64,000 nucleotides of DNA. It comes from Neorhizobium alkalisoli (GTDB lineage Bacteria > Pseudomonadota > Alphaproteobacteria > Rhizobiales > Rhizobiaceae). Every line of letters begins with the position of its first letter. Position 1 is the first letter of the stretch. A program made the translations under genes and the position numbers. The notes beneath the pieces were generated by a model, which worked only from the letters and a program-made list of their open reading frames with translations, searched no databases and was not told the origin of the DNA. Location: the NCBI RefSeq assembly GCF_007829835.1, contig NZ_VIWP01000004.1, forward strand, positions 561,340 to 625,339, in the 5' to 3' direction. Of this stretch, positions 1 through 7,610 are shown piece after piece.

Positions 1-868
1 ACGGCTTCGATTTGTCGTTTTCTGTTGCGGTCTGTTGCGCTTCGATCAGAACCGGTGCAGTCGTCTCGGGCTCATCTGCAGCCGCTCGGCCAAGGCTGAC
101 AGTCTCCATGCGGTAGGTTCGGATAGGCCGATCAGGCCCTTCGTTGTTCTTCGCCACCTTAGCAACCGACACGCCGCGCTTGCGGGTGACGTGGATTGTC
201 ATGTCCGCCGCACCTTGAAGCTGGCCAGCCCCGCGCATGCGAGCCTCACCGCTGACAGGCGAATGGTGCACAACGATAACTGAGCAATGCGCTTCCGGAT
301 TGCCGTGGCGAACGGCATCGGTGAGGCTATTAACCGCCTTGTGCATCGCCTCCGGGTTGCTGTCGGATGCCGACATAGCGGCGGCCAGAGTGTCGATGAT
401 GACAACCTCTGCGCCGTACTCGTCAGGAAAAGATTGCGAGGCTGTGCGGATCACAGCGCGCAGGAAGTGCTCTTCGCAAAGGTCGATAGGGCCATCATAG
501 ATCATGAGGTTACCGAAGGGCTCGCCGCCATGGTGTTTGACAAAGGCATCAACGCGGCGGCGCACTTGGTCGCCGCGCTCGGCAGCAATATACAGGATGT
601 TGTAGGAAGGCCGGTCGCGTATGGTGCCGAAGTCCCAGCCTGCAGCGAGACGGCAAGCGAGGTCGACCGAGAACACGGACTTGCCCGCCTCGCTGGGGCC
701 GAAGATCGCTGTCAGGTCGCCTGCGCCGATCCAACCGGGCATTCGCCAGTATTTATGCCTCGTGGACTTCTGTGCCGAATGTGCGGTTAGGTGAGCCGAG
801 ATCGACTGGAAGACGGTGCTGCCCTCGTCGAAGTCATCCCAGTCGATAGTCGCAAAGTTATTGGCCAT
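1..868 (-). CDS. AAA-family ATPase, RepA/AAA_25 type (partial, runs off left edge)
   Basis: Reading the minus strand from the ATG at 868 gives at least 289 residues with no stop before the window edge, so the 3' end is missing. A Walker A P-loop, GPSEAGKS, lies at residues 57-64. A Walker B strand (VVIIDT) follows, and VVHHSP resembles the sensor motif of RecA-fold ATPases. This arrangement is typical of the AAA_25 / RepA-like helicase group carried by phages, plasmids and integrative elements, where members help replication initiation or recombination. The start overlaps the end of the upstream 82-residue gene by 11 bp, so the two are probably co-translated. It lies beside a tRNA-Phe remnant, consistent with an integrated element. 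The family call is by motif; the exact role is unknown. Confidence 0.75.
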   Translation of the reverse strand, partial: MANNFATIDWDDFDEGSTVFQSISAHLTAHSAQKSTRHKYWRMPGWIGAGDLTAIFGPSEAGKSVFSVDLACRLAAGWDFGTIRDRPSYNILYIAAERGDQVRRRVDAFVKHHGGEPFGNLMIYDGPIDLCEEHFLRAVIRTASQSFPDEYGAEVVIIDTLAAAMSASDSNPEAMHKAVNSLTDAVRHGNPEAHCSVIVVHHSPVSGEARMRGAGQLQGAADMTIHVTRKRGVSVAKVAKNNEGPDRPIRTYRMETVSLGRAAADEPETTAPVLIEAQQTATENDKSKP

Positions 869-1106
869 TGCGTGCGACCTTTATCGCTTCGACCGCAAGG
901 GCGGTCAGGCGCTCAGCCATCGGCTTGGAAAACGTAGCGGTGCGGCGATGACCAGCCTGTGGAGCGAAAAGGTAGTGGGCGCCGTCAGGCTGCCGCAGCA
1001 AACGCAAGCCATAGAGACGAATGTGCTCGTTCAACTCGATGTCGACGAAGGCCACACAGTCCTTCGGTCCAGACTCACGCGTCGGATGGCAGTACAGAAC
1101 TCTCAT
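858..1106 (-). CDS. Small conserved-looking phage/element protein, 82 aa, function unknown
   Basis: The frame could start further upstream at 1244. The ATG at 1106 is preferred because an AAGGAA ribosome-binding sequence lies just upstream of it and the longer N-terminus looks non-coding. The 82-residue product is soluble, basic at the C-terminus and without signal peptide or membrane segment. I do not recognise the family. Its stop overlaps the start of the downstream AAA ATPase by 11 bp, which indicates one transcript. Small genes immediately upstream of a RepA-like ATPase are common in prophages and integrative elements. No function is assigned. Confidence 0.55.
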   Translation of the reverse strand: MRVLYCHPTRESGPKDCVAFVDIELNEHIRLYGLRLLRQPDGAHYLFAPQAGHRRTATFSKPMAERLTALAVEAIKVARNGQ

Positions 1107-1323
1107 TTTTTCCTTTCGGCGCACAATGGCGCGACCCGCTGGCAGAAGCCGGCAGGTGGTTAAGTCGTTGATAGTGCAGTTCACATTGGGTGGTATCAAC
1201 CGGGTCGTAGGTTCGGTACCTTGGGACGCCGCCGTTCTAGACATAATGGAGCTAAGCGGTTGAGCTCGGTTCGATTTCTAGACGAAATGGAGAATTCGAA
1301 GGCGTTGAAATTTGGTCATTCGT
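1107..1323. other. Non-coding end of the integrated element
   Basis: No convincing gene is seen. The segment carries the likely promoter of the minus-strand pair (82-aa gene and AAA ATPase) and two imperfect 17-bp direct repeats beginning TTCTAGAC, described separately. It ends at the tRNA-Phe remnant. Confidence 0.5.
1235..1292. repeat. Pair of 17-bp direct repeats next to the attachment site
   Basis: TTCTAGACATAATGGAG at 1235-1251 and TTCTAGACGAAATGGAG at 1276-1292 differ at two positions. Their starts are 41 bp apart, close to four helical turns, and they end about 30 bp before the tRNA remnant. Direct repeats placed like this often serve as arm-type sites for a tyrosine integrase or as sites for its excisionase. 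That role is inferred; no integrase is in the window. Confidence 0.45.
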
Positions 1324-1375
1324 CAGCGGATTGAAAATCCGCGTGTCGGTGGTTCAAATCCGCCTCCGGGCACCA
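1324..1375 (+). pseudogene. 3' remnant of tRNA-Phe(GAA), probable att site
   Basis: The sequence contains the whole anticodon arm (stem 1326-1330/1338-1342, loop TTGAAAA with anticodon GAA), a variable loop, a T arm (1348-1352/1360-1364 with loop TTCAAAT) and the 3' acceptor half plus CCA ending at 1375. The 5' acceptor strand and D arm (expected to begin GCCCGGA) are absent: upstream sequence departs from tRNA just before the anticodon stem. It therefore cannot form a tRNA. A displaced 3' half is the usual scar at the far end of an element that integrated into a tRNA gene. An intact tRNA-Phe should then lie at the other end of the element, left of this window. Confidence 0.8.
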
Positions 1376-1537
1376 TTTTTGTTTGTACCGTGTTCGATAT
1401 TTTGTTCTCCGGGTTGGAGGGCTGTCGTGTAGCGGTTTATTCCAAAACATCAGCAAGAAAATAATTTTTCAATACTTCATCCCCCTCCTTCCAGCCCGTG
1501 AGATACTTCTTCGGGGACAAAAGCGAGGACTTTATCG

Positions 1538-2254
1538 ATGATATCAGTAGCTGCCGATATAATCAGCAAAGTAAGCCGTGATTTGGCGTGGCAAAGGTTT
1601 AGGCTCTCGGCTATCGCGCTGAAGCGGACCCTGGATTTTAAAGATCCGTTTGATTTCCCTTCAGCTGTGAGATCGGGATCAATTCTTCTGGTTGGAGAGG
1701 GAAATCTGAGCTTTTCAGTCTCGCTTTCCGGTCTGGTCGGAAGCAAGGCGGCGAACATGACGGCCACAACATTCCAAAATGAAAAAGAATATCTGGAAAT
1801 TACCAGCCGGAATGCGCGAACCCTTCGCCGCAGAGGTGTTAAGACGGTGGCCGGCGTCGATGCAACAAATCTATCGCGCTGGTTTGATAAGAAGAAATTT
1901 AGTTTGATCATCTTTCAATTCCCAAATGTTGGCAGCCGAGAACCGCGCTACGGGCGAAACCCAAACCACGTTTTGGTGCGGCGCTTTCTAAGGAGTGCAG
2001 CAGAGCGCCTTGTTGTTGGCGGGCAGGTCGCGATAACCGTTATAAACAGCTCACATTACGATGGTGCTTTTGATATGGATGGAGCATCCGAGCGCAATAG
2101 TTATGCTCCTCCAATCGCACGTCCTTTCTATACTGCGGACTATCCCGGTTATTCACATGTGAAGACGAAAGAAGATGGGGTCAGTGCGCTTGATGAAGGT
2201 GATGAGTTCGTAACGTATGTATTTCAACGCAAAGAGGAGGCTCATCGCAAATGA
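1538..2254 (+). CDS. BMT5-like (DUF2431) Rossmann-fold methyltransferase
   Basis: This 238-residue protein carries GEGNLSFS at residues 53-60, the SAM-binding signature of the BMT5 / DUF2431 family. It is followed by ATTFQNEKE, a GVDAT motif near 107-111, and IIFQFPNVG at 124-132, where the family usually has an FNFPHVG-like sequence. A YPGYSH segment near the C-terminus also matches. In yeast, Bmt5 methylates N3 of a uridine in 25S rRNA; bacterial members are poorly studied. The start at 1538 has a GAGGA sequence upstream. The stop overlaps the next ATG (ATGA), giving tight coupling to an AlkB-like gene. The gene is AT-richer than its neighbours, suggesting recent acquisition. The family is fairly secure; the substrate is unknown. 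Confidence 0.75.
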   Translation: MISVAADIISKVSRDLAWQRFRLSAIALKRTLDFKDPFDFPSAVRSGSILLVGEGNLSFSVSLSGLVGSKAANMTATTFQNEKEYLEITSRNARTLRRRGVKTVAGVDATNLSRWFDKKKFSLIIFQFPNVGSREPRYGRNPNHVLVRRFLRSAAERLVVGGQVAITVINSSHYDGAFDMDGASERNSYAPPIARPFYTADYPGYSHVKTKEDGVSALDEGDEFVTYVFQRKEEAHRK

Positions 2255-2847
2255 ATAGCGTGTTGATTGCGCCGCCTCTGCCGCCGGGCATTGCCTATTT
2301 TCAGAACTTCTTGTCCGCCGTGGAGGAAGAAGCTCTTCTCGCCCGCCTGGACGCTGGCGAGTGGAGCAATGTGCTGAAACGCCGGGTCCAGCATTTCGGT
2401 TACCGATACGATTACAAAGCGCGCACCATCGCTCCGGACGCCTATCTGGGAGAGTTACCGGATTGGCTGGCGTTCTTCGCAGAGCGGCTGGTAGCCGGGG
2501 GGCATTGCAATAGCCTGCCGGATCAGGCGATTGCCAACGAATATCTTCCGGGGCAGGGGATCAGCGCCCATGTTGATTGCGTCCCCTGTTTTGACGACAC
2601 TATTGTTTCCGTCAGCCTGTTGTCGGCCTGCGAAATGATATTTCGCAAAACTGATGGAGCTCAGGTGCTGAGCGTTCCCCTTCTGCCGCGTTCCGCCATC
2701 GTGCTGAAAGATGCCGGCCGATATGACTGGACCCACGAGATACCCGCGCGCAAGTCGGACCTTGTGGATGGTATGAAAATAGCCCGCGGAAGAAGAATTT
2801 CTCTGACTTTCAGAAAAGTCATTCGCGCGGCCGATGCTGAGATCTGA
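2251..2847 (+). CDS. AlkB-like Fe(II)/2-oxoglutarate-dependent dioxygenase
   Basis: This 198-residue protein has the full AlkB active site: His107-x-Asp109 in the sequence ISAHVD, a second iron ligand His162 in WTHEI, and Arg182/Arg188 in RISLTFR, which bind 2-oxoglutarate. ANEYLPGQG just before the HxD motif is also characteristic. AlkB enzymes oxidatively remove methyl groups from N1/N3 positions of bases in DNA or RNA. The gene starts within the stop codon of the BMT5-like methyltransferase (ATGA overlap), so the two form an operon. It lacks the long N-terminus of E. coli AlkB and looks closer to the short ALKBH8-like group. Whether it repairs damage or reverses a programmed modification cannot be told from sequence. 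Confidence 0.85.
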   Translation: MNSVLIAPPLPPGIAYFQNFLSAVEEEALLARLDAGEWSNVLKRRVQHFGYRYDYKARTIAPDAYLGELPDWLAFFAERLVAGGHCNSLPDQAIANEYLPGQGISAHVDCVPCFDDTIVSVSLLSACEMIFRKTDGAQVLSVPLLPRSAIVLKDAGRYDWTHEIPARKSDLVDGMKIARGRRISLTFRKVIRAADAEI

Positions 2848-2875
2848 CCCGGTTTCTAGGTAGTCCAAAAAGCTG

Positions 2876-2909
2876 AAAACCCGGGCAGACGGAAGTCTAC
2901 CCGGGTTTT
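2876..2909. terminator. Bidirectional intrinsic terminator
   Basis: A 15-bp stem, AAAACCCGGGCAGAC with its complement (one mismatch), encloses a GGAA loop, with A-tract and T-tract flanks. It separates the convergent dioxygenase and RTX genes and can serve both. Confidence 0.8.
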
Positions 2910-2935
2910 CCGTTTTTCGGCTGCCTATCCCTTCC

Positions 2936-3973
2936 TCACAGGAAGAAATCGCTCGCATACATCTTCGTCAGGCCCGCAACCTTGATCTGGAAATCCGCCC
3001 TTCCGTCGCCATCGACGTCGCCGGAAACAATCCCCGCGCTAAACCGCAATTCGCCTGCTTCACCCGAAAACGCCTTCGAACCGATGAAGTCAAAGGCCTG
3101 GTTGCCGCGGTGGGTCGTGTCGGCGTCGATCTGGCGCAGGTCGATATAATCGTCCTCGGCGCGGCTGAAATCCTTGATCACGTCGCGCGAGGCGCCTGCC
3201 TTGGAATCGCTGACCGAGGTGAAGACAAAGGTATCGGCGCCCGAGCCGCCCCAGAGATAGTCGCTGCCGGCGCCGCCATAAAGCTTGTCCTTGCCGGATC
3301 CGCCATAGAGGTCGTCCTTGCCGCCGCCGCCGTAAAGCGTGTCATTGCCGCCGAGACCGTAGATCACGTCATTGCCGCCATCGCCCCAGAGCTTGTTGGC
3401 GACGGACGATCCGTAGATCTCGTCGCCGGCACCGGTGCCGATCGCGTTTTCGATGCTCGACAGGGTTTCGGTGTCGCTCGAGCCATCCGTCGCGGCATAA
3501 CCCTTGCCGAGATCGATCAGCACGCCGCTGCCACCGAGATCCGGGTCATCGTCCTGGGATTCGTAGCTGATCGTGTCTATGCCGGAACCGCCGTAGAAAT
3601 TATTGGCAAAGCCGACGGAGAAGAACGAGTCATTTCCCGCTTCGCCGTAATAGCTGCTGTGATAGGTCGACACGTCGAACGTGTCGTTGCCGTTGCCACC
3701 ATAGACGACGTCGTAATAGCTGGCGGAGGTCGAGAAGCCGATGCCGATATAGGTGTCGTTGCCGGAGCCGAGATCGATCTGGTTGCCGCCCTCGAACCAG
3801 TTCTTCACCAGGTCGGCGCCGCTATCGGCATAAACGGTGTTGAACCCGCCATAGTCGCCGACAAGATTGAGATAGATCTTGTCGTTGCCGCCATAAGCAT
3901 AGATCGTCAGGTCGGAATCATAGTCGTCCTGGTAGATGATGTTGGCGCGGTCGTCACCGTAAAAGGTCGGCAT
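2936..3973 (-). CDS. RTX-type calcium-binding repeat protein, probably type I-secreted
   Basis: The start at 3973 is chosen because AGGAGG lies six bases upstream; a longer frame to 4042 has no such site. The 345-residue product has glycine-aspartate nonapeptide repeats (GGxGxDxUx), scattered at residues 28-130 and tandem at about 197-247 (for example GGNDTLYGG, GGSGKDKLY). These fold into a calcium-binding parallel beta-roll. Residues 247-345 resemble the serralysin/M10 C-terminal domain (DTFVF, DVIKDFS, DGDGRADFQI) and end in DFFL, as in type I secretion substrates. No catalytic domain precedes the repeats and no ABC/MFP transporter genes are adjacent. A role as surface or extracellular adhesin-like protein is plausible but unproven. 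Confidence 0.85.
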   Translation of the reverse strand: MPTFYGDDRANIIYQDDYDSDLTIYAYGGNDKIYLNLVGDYGGFNTVYADSGADLVKNWFEGGNQIDLGSGNDTYIGIGFSTSASYYDVVYGGNGNDTFDVSTYHSSYYGEAGNDSFFSVGFANNFYGGSGIDTISYESQDDDPDLGGSGVLIDLGKGYAATDGSSDTETLSSIENAIGTGAGDEIYGSSVANKLWGDGGNDVIYGLGGNDTLYGGGGKDDLYGGSGKDKLYGGAGSDYLWGGSGADTFVFTSVSDSKAGASRDVIKDFSRAEDDYIDLRQIDADTTHRGNQAFDFIGSKAFSGEAGELRFSAGIVSGDVDGDGRADFQIKVAGLTKMYASDFFL

Positions 3974-4203
3974 TCTTTCCTCCTGATCTTGTCCCGGATC
4001 GCAGGCGATTCGCGGGCGAACGCCATGATGATAGGACATCAAAGCTAAACCTATACGTAATGTCCCGTTGTCTGCCGTTCATCTTCGGCCCCTTCACGCA
4101 TCCGTGAAGCCCCGAAAACACGGGCATTTATTTATTTAAGCAATCGCTGAAACTTATTTTCCATCTCCGTCGTATAGGTTCTCGATTTCGCGGGAGAACA
4201 TCC

Positions 4204-4296
4204 ATGGACGACATGATTACCAATGTCATAGCTGCCGCAGCGGCTCTCATCATCGCCCTCTATCTGGGCTCATTTGCGGCTGCGATGTTCCTGTAG
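4204..4296 (+). CDS. Small single-pass membrane protein, 30 aa
   Basis: ATG at 4204 follows a GGGAGAA ribosome-binding sequence with good spacing. The 30-residue product begins with an acidic MDDM and is otherwise one hydrophobic helix (AAAAALIIALYLGSFAAAMFL), so it should insert once in the inner membrane. It sits alone between the RTX gene (divergent) and the DNA glycosylase gene. I know of no named family. Base composition and the ribosome-binding site make translation likely, but no function can be proposed. Confidence 0.5.
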   Translation: MDDMITNVIAAAAALIIALYLGSFAAAMFL

Positions 4297-4446
4297 CGGC
4301 CGGCGGCCGATTTATCGGCGCAGGCATTGCGACAGATCAATGCGCTTGCCCTTCAGGGGCGCGGCAAGATTTCGCACTTTGCTTTCCCTTGGCGGGATGC
4401 TCAAAAAGATCGTCCCTCGCGGACCCGGGAACATGATGTTCTCGGC

Positions 4447-4474
4447 ACCCTGCCGGCTGCGGCCGGCAGGGTGA
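4447..4474. terminator. GC-rich hairpin, possible terminator
   Basis: CACCCTGCCGGC and its exact complement, separated by four bases, form a 12-bp stem. A strong U-tract is missing. Its position between the 30-aa gene and the preferred glycosylase start suggests a terminator or attenuator for the former. Confidence 0.4.
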
Positions 4475-4497
4475 CCCTTGCATTCCGGGATGGGCGT

Positions 4498-5073
4498 GTG
4501 GATCAAAGCTTTTTCGACAGAGGTGCTGTTGCCGTTGCGGCAGACCTGATCGGCATCGGGCTCGGTGTGGCCGGCGTCGGCGGCATCATCGTCGAAACGG
4601 AAGCCTATGAGCCGGATGATCCCGCCTCCCACAGTTTCCGGGGGCCGACACCGCGGACCACCGTCATGTTCGGTCAGCCCGGCCATGCCTATGTCTACCG
4701 GTCCTACGGCATCCATTGGTGTCTCAATTTCGTCTGCCGGCCGGGCAGCGCCGTCCTTATCCGCGCCTTGCAGCCGGTTTTCGGACTTGAGGAGATGGAG
4801 CGCCGCCGTGGCCGCCCGGAGCCGTTGCTGCTCTGCTCGGGCCCGGGCCGGGTCTGCCAGGCGCTGGGCGTCGGCATGGAGCATAACGGCCTGTCATTGT
4901 TCGCAGCACCATTTCTTCTGAAGCCGCGTGAAAATACGCCGCTTGTCGTTTCCGGCCCACGCATCGGCATATCGCGGGCCGTCGATCTCCCCTGGCGTTT
5001 CGGCCTTTCAGGTTCGCCGCATCTCAGCCGGAAATTCGGCGCCAGGACAGGTGCTCAGGCAAGCCCTGCCTGA
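4498..5073 (+). CDS. DNA-3-methyladenine glycosylase (Mpg/AAG family)
   Basis: The product removes alkylated purines from DNA in base excision repair. Family motifs are clear: ARDLIG-like [22 protein letters not shown] with the catalytic glutamate, the [15 protein letters not shown] block, [12 protein letters not shown] and [16 protein letters not shown]. An ATG in frame at 4327 would add 57 residues that do not look like the family and would read through the hairpin at 4447-4474. The GTG at 4498 yields 191 residues with the usual short N-terminus before FF(D/E)R, so it is preferred. The gene is convergent with bcsB; a CTCAGGC hairpin at 5054-5074 lies over the stop codon. Confidence 0.85.
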   Translation: MDQSFFDRGAVAVAADLIGIGLGVAGVGGIIVETEAYEPDDPASHSFRGPTPRTTVMFGQPGHAYVYRSYGIHWCLNFVCRPGSAVLIRALQPVFGLEEMERRRGRPEPLLLCSGPGRVCQALGVGMEHNGLSLFAAPFLLKPRENTPLVVSGPRIGISRAVDLPWRFGLSGSPHLSRKFGARTGAQASPA

Positions 5074-5078
5074 GCCTC

Positions 5079-7607
5079 CTATTTGCGGCCGAGCCTCGAC
5101 AGCATGCCACCGGTCGCAAGCCCCAGCAGAACCGCGCCTGCGACCAGAAGCAGGCCATAGGACATGATATTGTCTGAAAGCCAGTTTGCCGCGATCAGCC
5201 GGGCGTTGAAGATCGAGAAGGGCGCCGTCGGCATGAAACGGAACCAGCTGACCGGGATCACGTCCGTATCCGTATTCGGACCGTTATAGACTGTGATGCG
5301 GCCCGCGAGCCTGTCCCAGGCCTGGCGTGTCGAGAAAGCGTTCATGCCCTCGTAGAGCGAATCGTCGTCGGTCGAGATCAGCGCCGTCCAGGTGCCGAGT
5401 TCGGTCGGATCGCTGTCCTGCGCCAGGATCATGTCCGCCGTCTTCGGCGGGCTGTACATTTCATCGGTCGGCGGCGCGAAACGCAGCATGGTGGCGGAGA
5501 GGTCGAAGTTGCGCTTTGCCCAATCAGCCAGCCCGGAGAATTGGCGACTGATGAAGTTGTCGCCGTTGCGCTGCTGCCAGTCCTGCAAGGTCAGGGATTT
5601 TTGCGGCGCCGGCGCGCGGTTGAGCTCCTCGCTCCAACTGTTGCGGCTCGACGGGTCGATCTTCAGCTGGCTGAGAACATTGGCCGGAAATTCCGAGATC
5701 GAGCCGACGAATATGGCATTCCGTCCGGCAATCCTGGCTGTCGATATCGTCACGCTGATCGGCATGACCCGGTGTGATGCTACGGCGATCTTGCCGAGCA
5801 GGGTCGCGGTCGAGCTCAGTGTCTTTTCGTCGATCCGGCCGAGGAAAAGCGAAACAGGGTCGGAGCCCAGGCCATAAGGGAAGCCCGTGCCGGCCGTTGC
5901 CGCAAGGTTCGGCACCTGGGCGATGCGGGCGAAATCCGGCATTTCGAATTGCGAGCTGCCGAACAGGGCGAAACGGCTTTTGTTCTCGCCGGTCGCGCCG
6001 GGCGCGCAGGCCCTGTCGGCTGCGGTGATCAGCGAGGCTTCGAGGACGATGGTGTTGACGCCCGGCTTGAAGTGCTGGAGCGTCAGCTTGATCGGCAGAT
6101 GCCGCAGTACTGCCCCGCCATTCGAGGTGATCGGTATGGTGGAGGCGATATTGCCGTTCACGAAGACGTCGATATGGCTGCCCGCCTGCACTTCCGGCAC
6201 ATAGGCGGCGTCGAGCAGGATGCGCGCCTCGCCATAGGCGTTCGCGTAGAAATCGGCAGGAACCCCAATCGTGAACTCGGTGCGGAACAGTCGGCCGGAA
6301 AATTCCTGGCTCTGGATGCCGAGCGAGGAGAAGTCGAGTACGCTGTTGGAAAACAGGAAAGGCGTATCGAGACCACGCCAGTTGGCGGTGGCCAGGGTCT
6401 CGCGGCGCTGGGTGCCGGTCGTATCGACCGAGGCTGCGAAACTGTCGATCAGCCCCTGAAGCGCCGGCCAGCTCGGGCCCGACAAGGCCAGAACCGATGC
6501 GCCGGCATTGGCCGGATATTCGGCAAAGCTCGCGACAGCGGCACTTGAGGCAGCAGCCGTCAGGTTCGGCAGAAGCGGTCTCAGTTCCTCCGGCGTTCCG
6601 ACGAACACCATCAGCTCGCCTGCCTGCAGGGGCCCTTGCGGAGATTTCTGGAAGTCGAATGACTGGTTCGGCATGCCGCTCATCAGCGACAGCGCCTGTG
6701 TCAGCCGCATCAGTACGTCGGTCGCGCCGATCTGGTCGAGCGCCGGCACGATCAGCCGGAACCGGGTATTGCCATGGCCATCCACGCCGACGGCCCGCAG
6801 GTCGTCGAGCCGGTTCAGGCGGCTGACCTTGGGGTCATCGAACGACAGGTAGGTCTTTTCCGGGTCGATGGCGGTCCAAAGCTCGAAGGTCGATTCGATC
6901 GTGCAATCGGTACGGTGGCGCTGGTCGGCCCCGAAGCGGATGACATTGCTGCCCGCCTTCAGGATACCGGCCGGCAGGTCGATCACGTGTTCGGCGGGTC
7001 GGTCGGAGGCGGAGATCCGATCCTTGTATATCTCGACATCGTTGATGTTGACGGAAAGCCGCGAGGCCTCCGGCGCCACGAAGACGGAGTTCTGGTAGCT
7101 GAAATGCAGCTTGGTCGGCGCTGCGGCCTGTTCTGCGGTCAGATGGATCGACCACGACCGCTGGCCGATCTCGCCATTGATGCGCAGTGTTTCGGCAGGC
7201 ACCAGATAACGGCGCGTCCCATCCGCCACATCGACATTGGCCGGTGCATTGGCAGGCGCCGTAGGGCTAGTGGCTGCCGGAGCTGTTGTGCCGCCGATGG
7301 CGTTCGGCTGCTGCAGCGGTGGGGGGGCAGATGCCGGTGGTGCAACTGCAGGCGCATTGGCCGGGGGAGGCGATACCGGCTTCGGTGGCGAGGCCGCGGA
7401 AAAGGGTGCCGGAGCAGAAGGTGCTACGGGCTTTACCGCTTGCGGCGCCGTTTGCGGAGCTGGCTGTAGCGGTGCTGGCCTTGGAGGCGGTGCCGGGGCG
7501 GCAGGCTGCGCCGGCCGCTCGGGCGACATGTCGAACGGCGACTGGCTCCAGGCAGGAAAGGCTGCGACGAGGACGAACAGAAATGCGAGGGGTTTCATCA
7601 TGGCCAT
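5079..7607 (-). CDS. bcsB: Cellulose synthase regulatory/periplasmic subunit BcsB
   Basis: The 842-residue protein has a signal peptide (cleavage after about residue 21), a long Pro/Ala-rich linker (about 27-125), then the BcsB fold with alternating carbohydrate-binding and flavodoxin-like domains. A single C-terminal membrane anchor (about 815-836) is followed by a short basic tail. BcsB sits in the periplasm, anchors to BcsA and guides the nascent glucan across the inner membrane. The start lies 3 bp after the bcsA stop, with GAGGG as ribosome-binding site, so bcsN-bcsA-bcsB is one operon. Agrobacterium-type loci usually have an endoglucanase gene (celC/bcsZ) after bcsB; here the next gene is convergent mpg instead. 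Confidence 0.93.
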   Translation of the reverse strand: MAMMKPLAFLFVLVAAFPAWSQSPFDMSPERPAQPAAPAPPPRPAPLQPAPQTAPQAVKPVAPSAPAPFSAASPPKPVSPPPANAPAVAPPASAPPPLQQPNAIGGTTAPAATSPTAPANAPANVDVADGTRRYLVPAETLRINGEIGQRSWSIHLTAEQAAAPTKLHFSYQNSVFVAPEASRLSVNINDVEIYKDRISASDRPAEHVIDLPAGILKAGSNVIRFGADQRHRTDCTIESTFELWTAIDPEKTYLSFDDPKVSRLNRLDDLRAVGVDGHGNTRFRLIVPALDQIGATDVLMRLTQALSLMSGMPNQSFDFQKSPQGPLQAGELMVFVGTPEELRPLLPNLTAAASSAAVASFAEYPANAGASVLALSGPSWPALQGLIDSFAASVDTTGTQRRETLATANWRGLDTPFLFSNSVLDFSSLGIQSQEFSGRLFRTEFTIGVPADFYANAYGEARILLDAAYVPEVQAGSHIDVFVNGNIASTIPITSNGGAVLRHLPIKLTLQHFKPGVNTIVLEASLITAADRACAPGATGENKSRFALFGSSQFEMPDFARIAQVPNLAATAGTGFPYGLGSDPVSLFLGRIDEKTLSSTATLLGKIAVASHRVMPISVTISTARIAGRNAIFVGSISEFPANVLSQLKIDPSSRNSWSEELNRAPAPQKSLTLQDWQQRNGDNFISRQFSGLADWAKRNFDLSATMLRFAPPTDEMYSPPKTADMILAQDSDPTELGTWTALISTDDDSLYEGMNAFSTRQAWDRLAGRITVYNGPNTDTDVIPVSWFRFMPTAPFSIFNARLIAANWLSDNIMSYGLLLVAGAVLLGLATGGMLSRLGRK

Positions 7608-7610
7608 TAT

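Noticed and set aside
287..790. 167-codon plus-strand frame at the left end
   Set aside because: Antisense to the AAA ATPase, whose Walker A and B motifs read on the minus strand.
1324..1375. Functional tRNA-Phe gene
   Set aside because: The D arm and 5' acceptor strand are missing, so it cannot fold as tRNA.
1477..1911. 144-codon minus-strand frame
   Set aside because: Antisense to the BMT5-like gene; no ribosome-binding site or domain.
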